From Bacteroidales bacterium (GTDB lineage Bacteria > Bacteroidota > Bacteroidia > Bacteroidales > UBA10428): 64,000 nucleotides of DNA. Below the pieces are notes generated by a model. It was given only the letters and a program-made list of their open reading frames with translations, made no database searches and was not told where the DNA came from. Position numbers and translations under genes: made by a program. The DNA lies in contig JAFGGU010000012.1 in the NCBI GenBank assembly GCA_016930375.1, forward strand, positions 1-64,000, in the 5' to 3' direction. Below, in pieces: positions 7,470 through 18,000 of this stretch; within the stretch, counting starts at the first letter, position 1, and each line of letters opens with the position of its first letter.

Positions 7470-8510
7470 ATGGAGCACAGGTCAATCGGAAATACAGGCA
7501 TCAAACTGCCACCTGTCATTTTTGGCACAAGCGCACTGGGAAATTTGTACTCGGCCCTGGGTGATGAAATAAAAACCGGAATTGTAAAAGAATGTCTTTC
7601 TCATGTTCCGAAACCTGTTGTATTTGATTCAGCTGGTAAATACGGCGCAGGACTGGCACTGGAAAAGCTGGGTGAAATACTGCAAAAACTGCAGGTTGCA
7701 CCGGAGGATATCATCATCAGCAACAAGCTCGGTTGGCTCCGGACGCCCTTGTTAACTCCCGAACCAACCTTTGAAAAAGGGGTATGGGTGGACATTGGGA
7801 ATGATGCCCGGCAGAGCATTGGTTATGAAGGAATTCTGGAGTGCTGGGAACAGGGGAATGCTCTGCTCGGGAATACCTTTAAACCACAGCTTGTCTCTGT
7901 GCATGATCCTGATGAATACCTGGGTAAAGCCCGGAATGAGGAGGAATTTAATACGCTTTTCAGCCATATTCTCGACGCCTATAAAGCCCTGTCGGTTTTA
8001 AGATCGCAGGGGAAGGCAAAAGCGATCGGAGTAGGGGCCAAAAACTGGAAAATCATTCAGATGATCACCCGTGAAGTTGATCTGGATTGGGTGATGTTTG
8101 CCAACAGCATGACCATTTACCGGCACCCGAAGGATTTGTTGGATTTCATGGAAAAGCTTCATAAAAGTGGCGTAGCGATCATCAATTCAGCAGTTTTTCA
8201 TGCCGGATTTCTCACCGGTGGTGATTTCTTTGATTATGTCCGCATAAAGCCCGATTCCGATGAGAACAGGTCAAGATTCTTGTGGCGGGAAAATTTCTTT
8301 TCCATTTGTAAAAAATTCAATGTTGTCCCGGCCCATGCCTGTGTTCAATTTGCCCTGACACCACCGGGTGTGATCAGCATTTCGCTGAATACATCCAATC
8401 CGAACCGGGTGAAAAACAATGTGGAATCCGTGGCATGCAAAATTCCGGAAGGCTTCTGGAAGGAAATGGTTGAGAAGGGATTGATAAATAAGGAATACCC
8501 GCATCTTTGA
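7470..8510 (+). CDS. Aldo/keto reductase, L-fucose (D-threo-aldose) 1-dehydrogenase type
   Basis: This 346-residue soluble AKR has an intact catalytic tetrad: Asp53 and Tyr58 in VVFDSAGKYGAG, Lys in IIISNKLGW, and His in SVHDPDEY. The N-terminus RSIGNTGIKLPPVIFGTSALGN is the standard AKR start. The long insertion and pattern match the AKRs annotated as D-threo-aldose or L-fucose 1-dehydrogenase, which oxidise the free sugar to its lactone. The two downstream genes, a zinc dehydrogenase and an L-fuconolactonase-like hydrolase, support an oxidative fucose-type pathway. The exact sugar (L-fucose, L-rhamnose, D-arabinose or L-galactose) cannot be decided. Confidence 0.8.
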   Translation: MEHRSIGNTGIKLPPVIFGTSALGNLYSALGDEIKTGIVKECLSHVPKPVVFDSAGKYGAGLALEKLGEILQKLQVAPEDIIISNKLGWLRTPLLTPEPTFEKGVWVDIGNDARQSIGYEGILECWEQGNALLGNTFKPQLVSVHDPDEYLGKARNEEEFNTLFSHILDAYKALSVLRSQGKAKAIGVGAKNWKIIQMITREVDLDWVMFANSMTIYRHPKDLLDFMEKLHKSGVAIINSAVFHAGFLTGGDFFDYVRIKPDSDENRSRFLWRENFFSICKKFNVVPAHACVQFALTPPGVISISLNTSNPNRVKNNVESVACKIPEGFWKEMVEKGLINKEYPHL

Positions 8511-8544
8511 TTAACATTGCAGTTTTAGAAATAATGATCCCATC

Positions 8545-9600
8545 ATGAAAAAAATGAATGCAGCGGTCTTGACCGAATACAGAAAAATCGAATGGAAATT
8601 GGTGGACGTACCCCAGGTTTCCGGGAATGAAGTTTTAATTAAGGTTGGTTATGCCTGCATTTGCGGCAGCGATCAGCATGTTTTCCTGGGGGAGTTTCAC
8701 CCGCGTACAACATTGCCCCTGATACAAGGTCATGAATTTGCCGGGGCCATTGTTGAAACCGGTCCCGATGTTAAGAATTTTAAACCGGGCGACCGGGTGG
8801 CAGTGGATCCCATCATCTGGTGCGGCCATTGTCCGGCCTGCCAAAGACATCACTACCCGGCCTGTTCCTCGTTGAAACTGGTAGGCATTGACCTCGACGG
8901 TGGATTCAGCGAATACATGAAAGTGCCGGAGACCATGCTTTATCGGGTAACGGATAAGATCCCCGATGAACATGCCGCCCTGGTGGAAGTGCTGTCCATC
9001 GGATTTCATGCCTGCAAACGGGCCAAAGTTGGCGCGGGCGACAGTGTGGTCATCTGGGGCGCAGGTAAAGTGGGACAAAGCATCCTGCAGGCCGTAAAAA
9101 CAAAAACGCAAAACACGGTCATTCTGGTGGATATTCTCGACGAAAGGCTTGCCATAGCGAAAAAAGCCTATGGCGATGTATCGATCCTCAATGCAACGAA
9201 GGTAAATGCCATCGACAAAATAAAAGAACTAACCGGCGGAGAAGGGGTTGATATTGCCTTTGAAGCCGTCGGTCACACCAAAGATCTGCCAGGCATTATT
9301 AATCCCGTCAGAGGCTGCATACAGGCCATACGGGGAGCCGGAACTGTTTGTGTGCTGGGCTTGTCTGCCGAACCATCTCCGATCGTCATGCGGGAACTGA
9401 TCTGGAAAGAAGGAATTATTATGACCTCGCGCGTTTCGCATGGCGAATTTGCAGAAACCATCGAAAACCTGAACAAGGCAACCCTGAAGCCGGACGCCCT
9501 CGTTACCGATATTCTTCACCCGTCCAACGCACAGCATGCATTTGAAATATTGGAAGAGGAACCCCATAAGCACTTAAAAATCCTGCTAAAATTCAAGTGA
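8545..9600 (+). CDS. Zinc-dependent medium-chain alcohol dehydrogenase
   Basis: This 351-residue MDR enzyme carries both zinc sites. The catalytic site is Cys40 (ICGSDQH) with GHEFAG; the structural site is the four-cysteine loop in WCGHCPACQRHHYPAC. The NAD-binding motif is VVIWGAGKVGQ at about residue 170. It belongs with sorbitol/threonine/galactitol-type dehydrogenases. Lying between the AKR and the lactonase, and overlapping the next gene by one base (TGATG), it should act on a sugar or sugar-acid intermediate of the same pathway, for example as a 2-keto-3-deoxy-fuconate dehydrogenase substitute; that assignment is inference. Confidence 0.8.
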   Translation: MKKMNAAVLTEYRKIEWKLVDVPQVSGNEVLIKVGYACICGSDQHVFLGEFHPRTTLPLIQGHEFAGAIVETGPDVKNFKPGDRVAVDPIIWCGHCPACQRHHYPACSSLKLVGIDLDGGFSEYMKVPETMLYRVTDKIPDEHAALVEVLSIGFHACKRAKVGAGDSVVIWGAGKVGQSILQAVKTKTQNTVILVDILDERLAIAKKAYGDVSILNATKVNAIDKIKELTGGEGVDIAFEAVGHTKDLPGIINPVRGCIQAIRGAGTVCVLGLSAEPSPIVMRELIWKEGIIMTSRVSHGEFAETIENLNKATLKPDALVTDILHPSNAQHAFEILEEEPHKHLKILLKFK

Positions 9601-10463
9601 TGAAAATCGATGCACACCAGCATTTCTGTTTTTACAACAGCAGAGATTATGGCTGGATAAATGACCGGATGCGGGTGCTAAAACGCAATTACCTTCCCGG
9701 GGACCTGCAACCTGAACTGGCGAAAGTCGGGATATCAGGTTCGGTTGTTGTGCAGGCCCGGCAAACGGTGGAGGAAACCCGCTGGCTGTTACACCTGGCC
9801 GGTCAGCATGATTTTATTATGGGAGTGGTAGGATGGGTGGACCTGTGCTCTGAAAATGAATTAAAACGACAGCTCGATGAGTTCAGCAAATCAAAAAAGT
9901 TCACAGGCGTAAGGCATGTGGTGCACGATGAAGCAGAGGATAATTTTATGCTGCGTGATGATTTTCTGAAAGGCATCAGCCTGTTAAAGGAATATAATCT
10001 CACCTATGACTTGTTGTTGTTTCCAAAACATCTTCCTGTTGCCGAGGTCGTTGTATCCCTTTTCCCGGAGCAGAAATTCGTGCTCGATCACATTTCAAAA
10101 CCGATGATCAAAGACCGGATTGTAAGTCCCTGGAAAGAGGATCTCATACGGCTGGCAACGCATAAGAATGTGTGGTGCAAGCTCTCTGGTATGGTTACGG
10201 AGGCCGACTGGAAAAATCAAAAACCGGAAGATATTTACCCTTACCTCGATATTGTTTTCGAAGCTTTCGGTATTGACCGGCTGATGATCGGCAGCGACTG
10301 GCCGGTATGCCTGCTGGCAGGTGAATATGCCGATGTAATAGGCATTGTACAAAACTATATTTCAGAAATGCCGGTTGACGTCCAACAAAAGATTCTGGGA
10401 AAGAATTGTATTGAGTTTTATGGGTTGGAAGTGGAATCTAAGTTCCGTAGGAACGGCACGTGA
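9600..10463 (+). CDS. L-fuconolactonase-like amidohydrolase (COG3618)
   Basis: This 287-residue enzyme belongs to the amidohydrolase_2 superfamily. The metal-binding motifs are all visible: IDAHQHF at the N-terminus, FVLDHISKP at about residue 165, and LMIGSDWPVC at about residue 230. The last motif is typical of L-fuconolactone and related sugar-lactone hydrolases. The ATG at 9600 shares one base with the stop of the dehydrogenase; a GTG three bases earlier is possible. It would hydrolyse the lactone made by the AKR two genes upstream. No sugar-acid dehydratase of the enolase family, the next expected step, is present in the window. Confidence 0.8.
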   Translation: MKIDAHQHFCFYNSRDYGWINDRMRVLKRNYLPGDLQPELAKVGISGSVVVQARQTVEETRWLLHLAGQHDFIMGVVGWVDLCSENELKRQLDEFSKSKKFTGVRHVVHDEAEDNFMLRDDFLKGISLLKEYNLTYDLLLFPKHLPVAEVVVSLFPEQKFVLDHISKPMIKDRIVSPWKEDLIRLATHKNVWCKLSGMVTEADWKNQKPEDIYPYLDIVFEAFGIDRLMIGSDWPVCLLAGEYADVIGIVQNYISEMPVDVQQKILGKNCIEFYGLEVESKFRRNGT

Positions 10464-10766
10464 CAGCAAAGGGCGAAATCACGCGAAAGCGGGATTGTAG
10501 CCCTGTGTAAACGTTGATAGAGTGACTCAAGGGCTGAAAGCCCGGCACATATTAAATGACAGATTTGGTTTAGTACGTATCGCACTTTCAGCGCTCACAT
10601 AACTAATCCGTAACATACACAGGGCTTCGTTTCACTCCGCCCTGTGCTTTTACGTATTGGGGCTTTGCCCCTTAAAATCCAATAATATCATACCAACATC
10701 AATATTATTGTCTAGGAAATAAGTTGACTATGATTGCAAACACCTTCTGGCATGAGGGCCAACCAA
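10464..10766. repeat. REP-like intergenic cluster of hairpins
   Basis: No gene is present. The stretch holds several GC-rich hairpins in an otherwise average sequence: GGGCTGAAAGCCC (10531-10543), CACAGGGC paired with GCCCTGTG (10618-10625 / 10639-10646), and GGGGCTTTGCCCC (10659-10671). Similar assemblies are found at 49422-49602 and 61305-61389, so this looks like one member of a dispersed palindromic repeat family. It sits between convergent genes, a usual place for REP elements. Confidence 0.65.
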
Positions 10767-11357
10767 TTAATTAATCCTAATCTCCTTATTGTCAATATTC
10801 GAAGTCTTCAGGAACTTTGCAACCGCGCCAAAATCGCTGACATTTACCTTACCCTTCAGCGTGGTTAAAGGAATCCCCTCGATGATCAGCACCTTGAACG
10901 ACATAAGCGATTCGGGTGCAAAGGTGTCATTTACGCCTTCGAAGACCTCTTTATAGATCAGATCGATGCCGCCCACATAGGCATCAAAATCCATATAAAT
11001 GAACAGCGCATCATCCACATAAGTATAGGGCAACAGGTTGAAACTCTTCGGTTCGGTTTCAATTAACCTGTAAACCAGCACGGCTCCTTCATAATAAATA
11101 TCATCTGTTATTTCCGGCACGTCAAGCCAGGCCCTGTATCCGGAAACATCTCCTATCCATTCGGTGGCTTCAACATCGTAAATAACGGAGTAGGCATATG
11201 CGGTTCCGTCGACACCATCGATACCGTCATATCCCTGTGGTCCCTGCGGGCCCATAGGACCCTCGGGTCCGGTACACTGTACTAGCAACAGGGTCAAAAA
11301 AGTCAAAGAAAAAACCCGGAACAGGCCGCCAGGCAATTGTTGTTTATTTGTTTTCAT
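10767..11357 (-). CDS. Lipoprotein with a short collagen-like segment
   Basis: This 196-residue protein starts with a lipoprotein signal peptide ending in the lipobox LLLVQC (Cys28). Directly after the cysteine come eight Gly-X-Y triplets (GPEGPMGPQGPQGYDGIDG and following), a short collagen-like stalk. The remaining about 140 residues (IYDVEATEWIGDVSGYRAWL onwards) form an acidic beta-rich domain seen in many Bacteroidota lipoproteins with GPxGPxG stalks; its function is not known to me. It is expected to be anchored to the outer membrane with the stalk holding the domain away from the lipid. It is transcribed away from the zinc-ribbon gene at 11507. Confidence 0.75.
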   Translation of the reverse strand: MKTNKQQLPGGLFRVFSLTFLTLLLVQCTGPEGPMGPQGPQGYDGIDGVDGTAYAYSVIYDVEATEWIGDVSGYRAWLDVPEITDDIYYEGAVLVYRLIETEPKSFNLLPYTYVDDALFIYMDFDAYVGGIDLIYKEVFEGVNDTFAPESLMSFKVLIIEGIPLTTLKGKVNVSDFGAVAKFLKTSNIDNKEIRIN

Positions 11358-11506
11358 AGGGGGTGAATTTGAAGTTAATGTATATGAAGCGCTTGAATTT
11401 AATATTTGATAAACAATAATTGTACCACCATTGTTTCAACAAGTTTTCATAAATGATTTATATTTACGGCTTCATCGGTTTCCAATCATTTAAAATTACG
11501 ATATTA

Positions 11507-11704
11507 ATGAATACCGCCACCATTACAGAAAAAGACAGGGAAATGGCCCAAAAATGTGTCGAATGTCCCGTATGCAAAAAAGCCAGAAAAAACCAAAGAG
11601 GATTTTTTTATTGGTTTGTCAAACGAATTGAAGGTGGCGTATGCCCCTATTGCCAGGCTTATGAGAAAGTCTACGGTAAGAAGGCGCATGAGCGATTGAA
11701 TTAA
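11507..11704 (+). CDS. Small zinc-ribbon protein of unknown function
   Basis: From the ATG at 11507 this is a 65-residue protein with two cysteine clusters: C17-x2-C20-x2-C23 (KCVECPVCKK) and C46-x2-C49 (GGVCPYCQAY). This spacing fits a rubredoxin-like or zinc-ribbon knuckle pair. An earlier in-frame start at 11453 would add a hydrophobic stretch not expected for such a protein. Very short zinc-ribbon proteins like this occur as single genes in Bacteroidota without known function. It lies between the lipoprotein gene and the convergent FG-GAP gene cluster. Confidence 0.6.
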   Translation: MNTATITEKDREMAQKCVECPVCKKARKNQRGFFYWFVKRIEGGVCPYCQAYEKVYGKKAHERLN

Positions 11705-11735
11705 AACACCAGAAATCTGATCTTTTCGTATCTTG

Positions 11736-14700
11736 TTACTTCAGTAGCTTAAATACCTGCAACTCCCCGTCATTCAACGCAGTTATAATATACTTTTTAC
11801 CGGACGCCTCAACAAATGCTATTCTCCGGCCATCTCCTTTTGCAATATATCCGCTTTCCACCGGCATCATCGCAGTGTATTTATGATCTGCGCCACCCGG
11901 CAGGCACCACCCATAGCTGGCATCATAGCGGCCCAGCGAAGGCCTTACCGCATAATGGTTTCCGATAACGATCAGATCGGTAATTCCGTCGTGGTTGGCA
12001 TCTTCAACGAATATGTCACGAACCGGGGAAAACTGGACCGGCGTGGGAAGTTTGCCGATCGAAAATATGCCGTTGCCATTATTCAGGAATACGCAACTTT
12101 CAAACATCACGGCTTTTTTTAAGTTAGCCTTTTCCAATATTTCTTTTCCGAAAATATCCCGGGCCGTTTTTCCTCCGAAATCGGAATACCTGGGATAGCT
12201 TTTTTTCAGCACCGCCAACTGACCGGTCAGTTCATCCAGCGAAGCTACAGGATAACTTATGCCGTTCTCATAGGAGCAGATGATCTGATCCAGTGATCCG
12301 TTGTTGTCAAAATCAGCAAGGTACATTTCAACCGGTTCCTTTACGGAAGCTTTCAGCATGGAGTTCAGTCCCAGGTTGCCCCCGATCATGTCCAAATCGC
12401 CGTCCCGGTCCAGATCCGCCACCTCAATGCAATTCCACCATCCTGAGGTTTCAGCCAGTCCGGCAGTGGAAGTAACGTCGGTGAAATACCCGTTGCTGTT
12501 ACTGAAGATGGAAACTTTCATCCATTCACCCACCACAACCAGATCAGGATCGCCGTCGCCGTCATAATCCATCCAGCTTGCATCGGTCACCATGCCGGCA
12601 TTGCGGAGGCCTTTCATCCTCTCATCGGTCACATCCTTAAAATGACCCTGTCCGTCATTCTCAAGCAGGAAAAGATCCGGCGACCAGCCATAGCCACCGG
12701 GAACCGACCTGGAACCCAGGAACAGGTCAAGGTCACCGTCATTGTCAAAATCACCAGGTCGTATGCAGGAACCATTGTGGGATATTACGGGCAGGGATCC
12801 TTTTTCGCATGCAGCAAATCCTCCCTTCCCGTCATTGATCAGTAACCGGTCAGCCAGCAGGGGATGGCCAACAGGCAATTCATTGCCTCCCCTTACAATG
12901 TAGAGATCGGCGTCCCCGTCCAGGTCAACATCAAAAAGGGCTGCATCGACATCTTCTGAGTATTGTTCAAGTATAAAAAGTGGTACTGCGACTGACCTGA
13001 AACTGCCGTTTTTGTTCTGAACAAACAACTGAGCCGGCTGGCCTTTTGCTCCACCTGCAAATACGTCATCCAGCCCATCACCATTCACATCCCCAACTGC
13101 CAAAGCGGGTCCCTCGGTAGAAAGGCTGTGCGGGATCAGGCGTTCGCGGTTGAAATCTGTGTAGGCATCTTCTTTGTGCCTGAATTCCAGTCCGGGTATT
13201 TGGGTAACAGAAAACAACTTCGGGCTATCATCGGTTTCAGCAGCTTTAGTTGGCTGAACCGCGTCGGACAAATTAAATGTAAGCAGCTGATCAGCCGGAA
13301 CATCTTTCAAAACCTGTACCGACCTGTCAGGCCATCGCACGATCAATGAATCGATCTTTTCAGCCGCTCCCAGGCCAAAGTGCAGCACATCGGAGGACGC
13401 CGACATAAATCCCCTGGTCGCAAACTGCTCTGCCATCTGAATCTGCCCGTTGCAGTAAAGTGTTACGCGGGCTCCGGTACCACGGGTGTTCAGTCCGCTC
13501 CCCTTAAATGCCACTGAAAGAAAATGATTACCGGTTTTCTCTGCAACATTATTCCTGTAGATGTAAGCCGCCTCATTGATGTTGTTCGTTATAAGATCGA
13601 GGTCACCGTCATTATCCAGGTCAGCATAGGCAGATCCGTTGGAATAGGAACGGGAGGTAAAACCCCATTCCTTCGCTTTATTGGTAAAAGTGAGATCACC
13701 GTTGTTTCTAAAGATAAAGTTGATATTCGGATACAGGGGCATCCTGGAATAGAGCACGCTGTCGGATACATTGCTGTTATCCTTCTCGGGAAAATACCGG
13801 TTGCCGCCGGTAAGGAAATCGAGATAATCCAGGTCATTGGCCCTGCGGTAAATCCCGTTGGTAATAAAAAGGTCCTTCCACCCGTCGTTGTCCACATCGC
13901 AAAACAAAGGCGACCAGCTCCAGTCGGTTGCATATATGCCCGACAACAATCCTATTTCACTGAACATCCCTCCGCCCAGGTTAAGTTGCAGGTTATTCCG
14001 TGTAAACTGATGGTTATAGCCATGGGCCTTCTTTATTTCATAAAGTTCATAGTCATCATCCGATGCGGATTGTCTCCTGATTTTTTCCTCATTGGGCATC
14101 ATGTCCAGGACGATCACATCCAACAAGCCATCGTTGTTAAAGTCCCCGACGTCATTCCCCATGGAAGACCTGGTGGTATGCGCTATAAATTCAGCCAGGC
14201 GTTCTGAGAACGTTCCGTTCCCGTTGTTGATGTATAAATAATCATTTTCATGAAAGTCGTTGGAGATGTATATATCGGGAAAGCCGTCGTTGCTGATGTC
14301 ACAAATATTAATTCCCAGCCCGTAACCGATCTGGCTGCTGAAAATCCCTGCCTCAAGGGTGACGTCGGTAAAAACGCGTTGGCCTTTTGGCCCATCATTG
14401 CGGAATAAGCGGTCACCTGCCCTTTTGTCCTGGTCAAAGCGCAGGGTGAACATGCCATAGCTCCGGGAAGTATGCACCGAGTGGTTCAGCAGGTACATAT
14501 CGAGGTCTCCGTCTGTATCATAATCAAAAAAAGCAGCCTGGGTGGAGAATCCCTGAAAGTCAAGCCCGTAAGCAGCTGCCTCTTCTATAAAAGTAAGGTT
14601 TCCCTGGTTGATGAACAACTGGTTTTTTCCCTGCAGATTCTTGTAATTACCAACCTGGCAAACATAGATGTCCAGGAATCCATCACCGTTCACATCGGCC

Positions 14701-15053
14701 ATGGTGACACCCGTTTTCCAGGTGCCATGACCTCCAACACCGGCCTTGTCGGTGATATCTTCAAACCGGAGATTTCCCCTGTTCAGGTATAACTTATTGG
14801 AATTTTGACTGGATGTGAAATACAGGTCAGTCAGCCCGTCGTTGTTGATGTCACCGGCAGCAACACCGGCCCCGTTGTTAAAATAAAGGTATTCAATGAT
14901 GTTGAATTCCTCGGTTTCGGTCAGCTGGTTGATAAAATCCACACCGGTTACTGCAGGAGAAAGAAGGGAAAACAGGAAGTCCTTACCTTTTTCTCCTGAT
15001 TTGCAGGAAAAGAGGGTGAACAGTACAGGCAGTATTAATGCTGCTTTTTTCAT
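11736..15053 (-). CDS. FG-GAP/VCBS repeat lipoprotein with ASPIC/UnbV domain (CRTAC1 family), copy C
   Basis: This 1105-residue surface or periplasmic lipoprotein (lipobox LFTLFSC, Cys17) has three parts. Residues about 40-500 are a run of FG-GAP/VCBS repeats with calcium-type DxNxDG loops (AAGDINNDGLTDLYF, MADVNGDGFLDIYV). Residues about 510-605 are an ASPIC/UnbV domain (TGARVTLYCNG, HFGLGAAEKIDSLIVRWPD). Residues about 630-1100 hold a second set of repeats. The predicted fold is two beta-propellers joined by the ASPIC module. Database entries for this family are sometimes called RNA-binding, which nothing here supports. It is the last gene of the SusC-SusD-led operon and starts 9 bp after copy B. 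Function is unknown; extracellular ligand binding is inference. Confidence 0.85.
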   Translation of the reverse strand: MKKAALILPVLFTLFSCKSGEKGKDFLFSLLSPAVTGVDFINQLTETEEFNIIEYLYFNNGAGVAAGDINNDGLTDLYFTSSQNSNKLYLNRGNLRFEDITDKAGVGGHGTWKTGVTMADVNGDGFLDIYVCQVGNYKNLQGKNQLFINQGNLTFIEEAAAYGLDFQGFSTQAAFFDYDTDGDLDMYLLNHSVHTSRSYGMFTLRFDQDKRAGDRLFRNDGPKGQRVFTDVTLEAGIFSSQIGYGLGINICDISNDGFPDIYISNDFHENDYLYINNGNGTFSERLAEFIAHTTRSSMGNDVGDFNNDGLLDVIVLDMMPNEEKIRRQSASDDDYELYEIKKAHGYNHQFTRNNLQLNLGGGMFSEIGLLSGIYATDWSWSPLFCDVDNDGWKDLFITNGIYRRANDLDYLDFLTGGNRYFPEKDNSNVSDSVLYSRMPLYPNINFIFRNNGDLTFTNKAKEWGFTSRSYSNGSAYADLDNDGDLDLITNNINEAAYIYRNNVAEKTGNHFLSVAFKGSGLNTRGTGARVTLYCNGQIQMAEQFATRGFMSASSDVLHFGLGAAEKIDSLIVRWPDRSVQVLKDVPADQLLTFNLSDAVQPTKAAETDDSPKLFSVTQIPGLEFRHKEDAYTDFNRERLIPHSLSTEGPALAVGDVNGDGLDDVFAGGAKGQPAQLFVQNKNGSFRSVAVPLFILEQYSEDVDAALFDVDLDGDADLYIVRGGNELPVGHPLLADRLLINDGKGGFAACEKGSLPVISHNGSCIRPGDFDNDGDLDLFLGSRSVPGGYGWSPDLFLLENDGQGHFKDVTDERMKGLRNAGMVTDASWMDYDGDGDPDLVVVGEWMKVSIFSNSNGYFTDVTSTAGLAETSGWWNCIEVADLDRDGDLDMIGGNLGLNSMLKASVKEPVEMYLADFDNNGSLDQIICSYENGISYPVASLDELTGQLAVLKKSYPRYSDFGGKTARDIFGKEILEKANLKKAVMFESCVFLNNGNGIFSIGKLPTPVQFSPVRDIFVEDANHDGITDLIVIGNHYAVRPSLGRYDASYGWCLPGGADHKYTAMMPVESGYIAKGDGRRIAFVEASGKKYIITALNDGELQVFKLLK

Positions 15054-15062
15054 ACGATTGCC

Positions 15063-18000
15063 TCACCGGACCGGTACTTTAAAAACCTGCAGGGGAGCAT
15101 TGCTTTTGGCGATCAGGATCATTCTGCCCCTGGAAGTAGTCACTTCCAGGATATCCCGTACCTCACCTGTAAGATGAAATCCTGAGACCCCGGGTGGTAC
15201 ATGTCTGAATTTACCTTGTCCGTCACCCAACAGGAGCGATCCGTAACTGGCGTCATAACGTCCGATTTCAGGTCTGACGTTATACAGGTTACCGCCCAGC
15301 AATATATCCGGCTTATTATCATGGTTATAATCACCCACCTCCACGGCGTAAACACTAGATAACTGGACTTCCAGAGGTAAAGATTCTCTTGTAAAATGGC
15401 CGGCTCCGTCATTTATAAACAGGGATGTTTCCAAAAGGAAGGCTTCCAGGTTAACCGAATTCTTTAACTGCTCGGGGGTGAACATATCCGTGATCTGCTG
15501 ATCTTTATACAATTCATATTTGGGATATTTTTGTGCAAGGCCCGGGATCTGCCATAACAGATCATGCTTTAAAGCCATGGGATAGGACTTATCACCGTCA
15601 TAAACACATATGATCTGTTCTGCTCTGCCATTCAGGTCAAAATCGTTGATATACAGGTTGACCGGTTTTTCAGGGGATGTCTTAAACCTGGAGTTTAATC
15701 CATGGTTACCGGCAACGAAATCAATGTCACCATCGGCATCTACATCAACGGCAGCCAGGCAATTCCACCAGCCCTCCGTTTTTTCGGTTCCAAAGGCATC
15801 CTTCATTTCCTTAAACCGTCCCTTTTCATTGATGAATACTCTTAAAGGCATCCAGTCTCCGGCCAGGATCATATCTTTGTCTCCGTCTCTGTCCATATCT
15901 TCCCATAGCATATCCCTGACCATGCCGACATTTTTTAATTCCGGGGCGATCTGAGGTGTTACATTGGTGAATTTTCCCTTACCGTCATTCTCCAGAATGT
16001 ATGAAGTCACAGGCACGCCATACAGGAATGGCTTGAGTCGGATACCGACAAACAACTCCATCACGCCGTCGTTGTCAAAATCCTGTGCGCGAACACAGGA
16101 AGTGCTTTCATATTTTCCGGCCGGTAGGACCTGCTTTGATTTCTCAAAAAGCCCTTTACCATTGTTCAGGTACAAGCGATCGGCCAATGCCGAAGAGCTT
16201 TCAGGAAATTCGTTACTGCCGCTGGCCACATATAGATCCTGGTCGCCATCGTTGTCAGCATCAAACATAATGCAATCGGTATCTTCAGATATCTTATCTG
16301 ATTCAAATAATGGTTTATTTGTCGATTCAAAAGTACCATTCCTATGTTGTATCATCAGTTCACCGGGTTGTCCCTTGGCACCACAAATATAAACGTCGGC
16401 CAATCCGTCTCCGTTCACATCCCCCCGGCACATACGCGGTCCTTCGGTCGACATCATCTGATACATCAGCTTATCGCGTTCAAAATCATTGAAATCGTCT
16501 TCCCTGTGGATGAAGCTGACCATGTTATCCGGGGTTACATCCGTGAAGTATTTGTTATCTGATTTGAAAGTTATCGGAGCCATGGCACGAATGGGTATGG
16601 CAACGGCATCTTTCTGGTGCAAAGTCAGGATTTGATTTGTGCTTACGTTGGTCATCAGGGTAATCCTGTCATCGGGCCATTGCACGATGAGTGAATCCAC
16701 CATGGTAAGCGAACCCAATCCCAGGTTAGGCCGTGGATCTACCGTAGATAAATAACCGCGCATGGGCATTTGCTCCAAATATAAGAAATTGCCCTTGTGT
16801 TTGACCGTAACCTTGGCTCCGATAGCCTGCGTGTTTCCGGAATCTCCTTTTAAAATAAGCTTCAGAAAGTGATTGTCCGGCAACTGATGGTTGGTCTCAT
16901 TGCGGTAAATAAACATGGGCATGTTCACATTGCTGACAACAAGGTCCAGATCACCGTCGTTATCCAGATCACCGTATACCGATCCGTTGGAAAAGCTTGG
17001 TTCAGCAAGTCCCCAGGAATCTGCCATGTTCCGGAACCGTAAATCCCCCAGGTTTTTAAAAGCGTAATTGGGGATTTTAACTGAAGGAATGGCATCAATG
17101 AGGGTTTTGTAATCTACATTGTTACCTCTTATAATGGTAAGGACCATATCACGGTTGGAAAAATACTGAATATAGTCCTGGTCAGTGAGGTCCTTGTAAA
17201 TGCCATTGGCCACAAAGAGATCTTTCAATCCGTCATTATCAAGATCCATGATCAGGGCGCCCCACGACCAGTCCGTGGCATTTACGCCGGCAAACCTCCC
17301 GATTTCACTGAAGGTGCCGTCCGCATTGTTTAACTGCAGCATATTCCGGGTGAACTGGTGATGGTAACCGTTATCGGCATTGGATTTATAACCTTCCCAA
17401 TTGTCGAAGGTCGTTTTTGTTTTCAGACGGTCGTTGTGTTCGGGGACCATATCGGTTGCAAAAATCTCCGGATAATGATCATTGTTGATATCCGCCATGT
17501 CGGCTCCCATGGAGGCTGCAGAAATCGTCGGCATCATATCCACCAAGGTTTCCCTGAAGGTCCCGTTACGGTTGTTCAGATAAATATAGTCCCTTTCAAA
17601 AAAGTCATTGGACACATAAATGTCCATCCAGCCGTCCATATCAATATCTCCAATTGTCACGCCCAGCCCGAAACCGATAACACTGCCGTAAATACCGGCT
17701 TCATCGCTCACATCCGTGAATCTTTTTCCATCATTCCTGTAAAGCCTGTCTCCGCCCAGTGAATCCCGCTCAGTTCGAAGATTATCCTCAAGATCAAAGC
17801 TGCCAATGGCCCTGGATGAATTGTTCATCTGGTACAGGTCAAGATCACCGTCCCTGTCATAATCAAAAAAGGCAGATTGCGTGGAATACCCCGGATCATC
17901 AAGTCCATATTCCGCAGCTTTTTCTGAAAAAGTCAGATCGCCGTTGTTGATAAACAATTCATTCCGTTTTTCATCATCCGGTAGATTACCCGAATTGCAG

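Noticed and set aside
13524..14207. 227-residue plus-strand frame opposite the third ASPIC gene
   Set aside because: It is antisense to a long conserved coding region; the repetitive FG-GAP codons produce open frames on the other strand.
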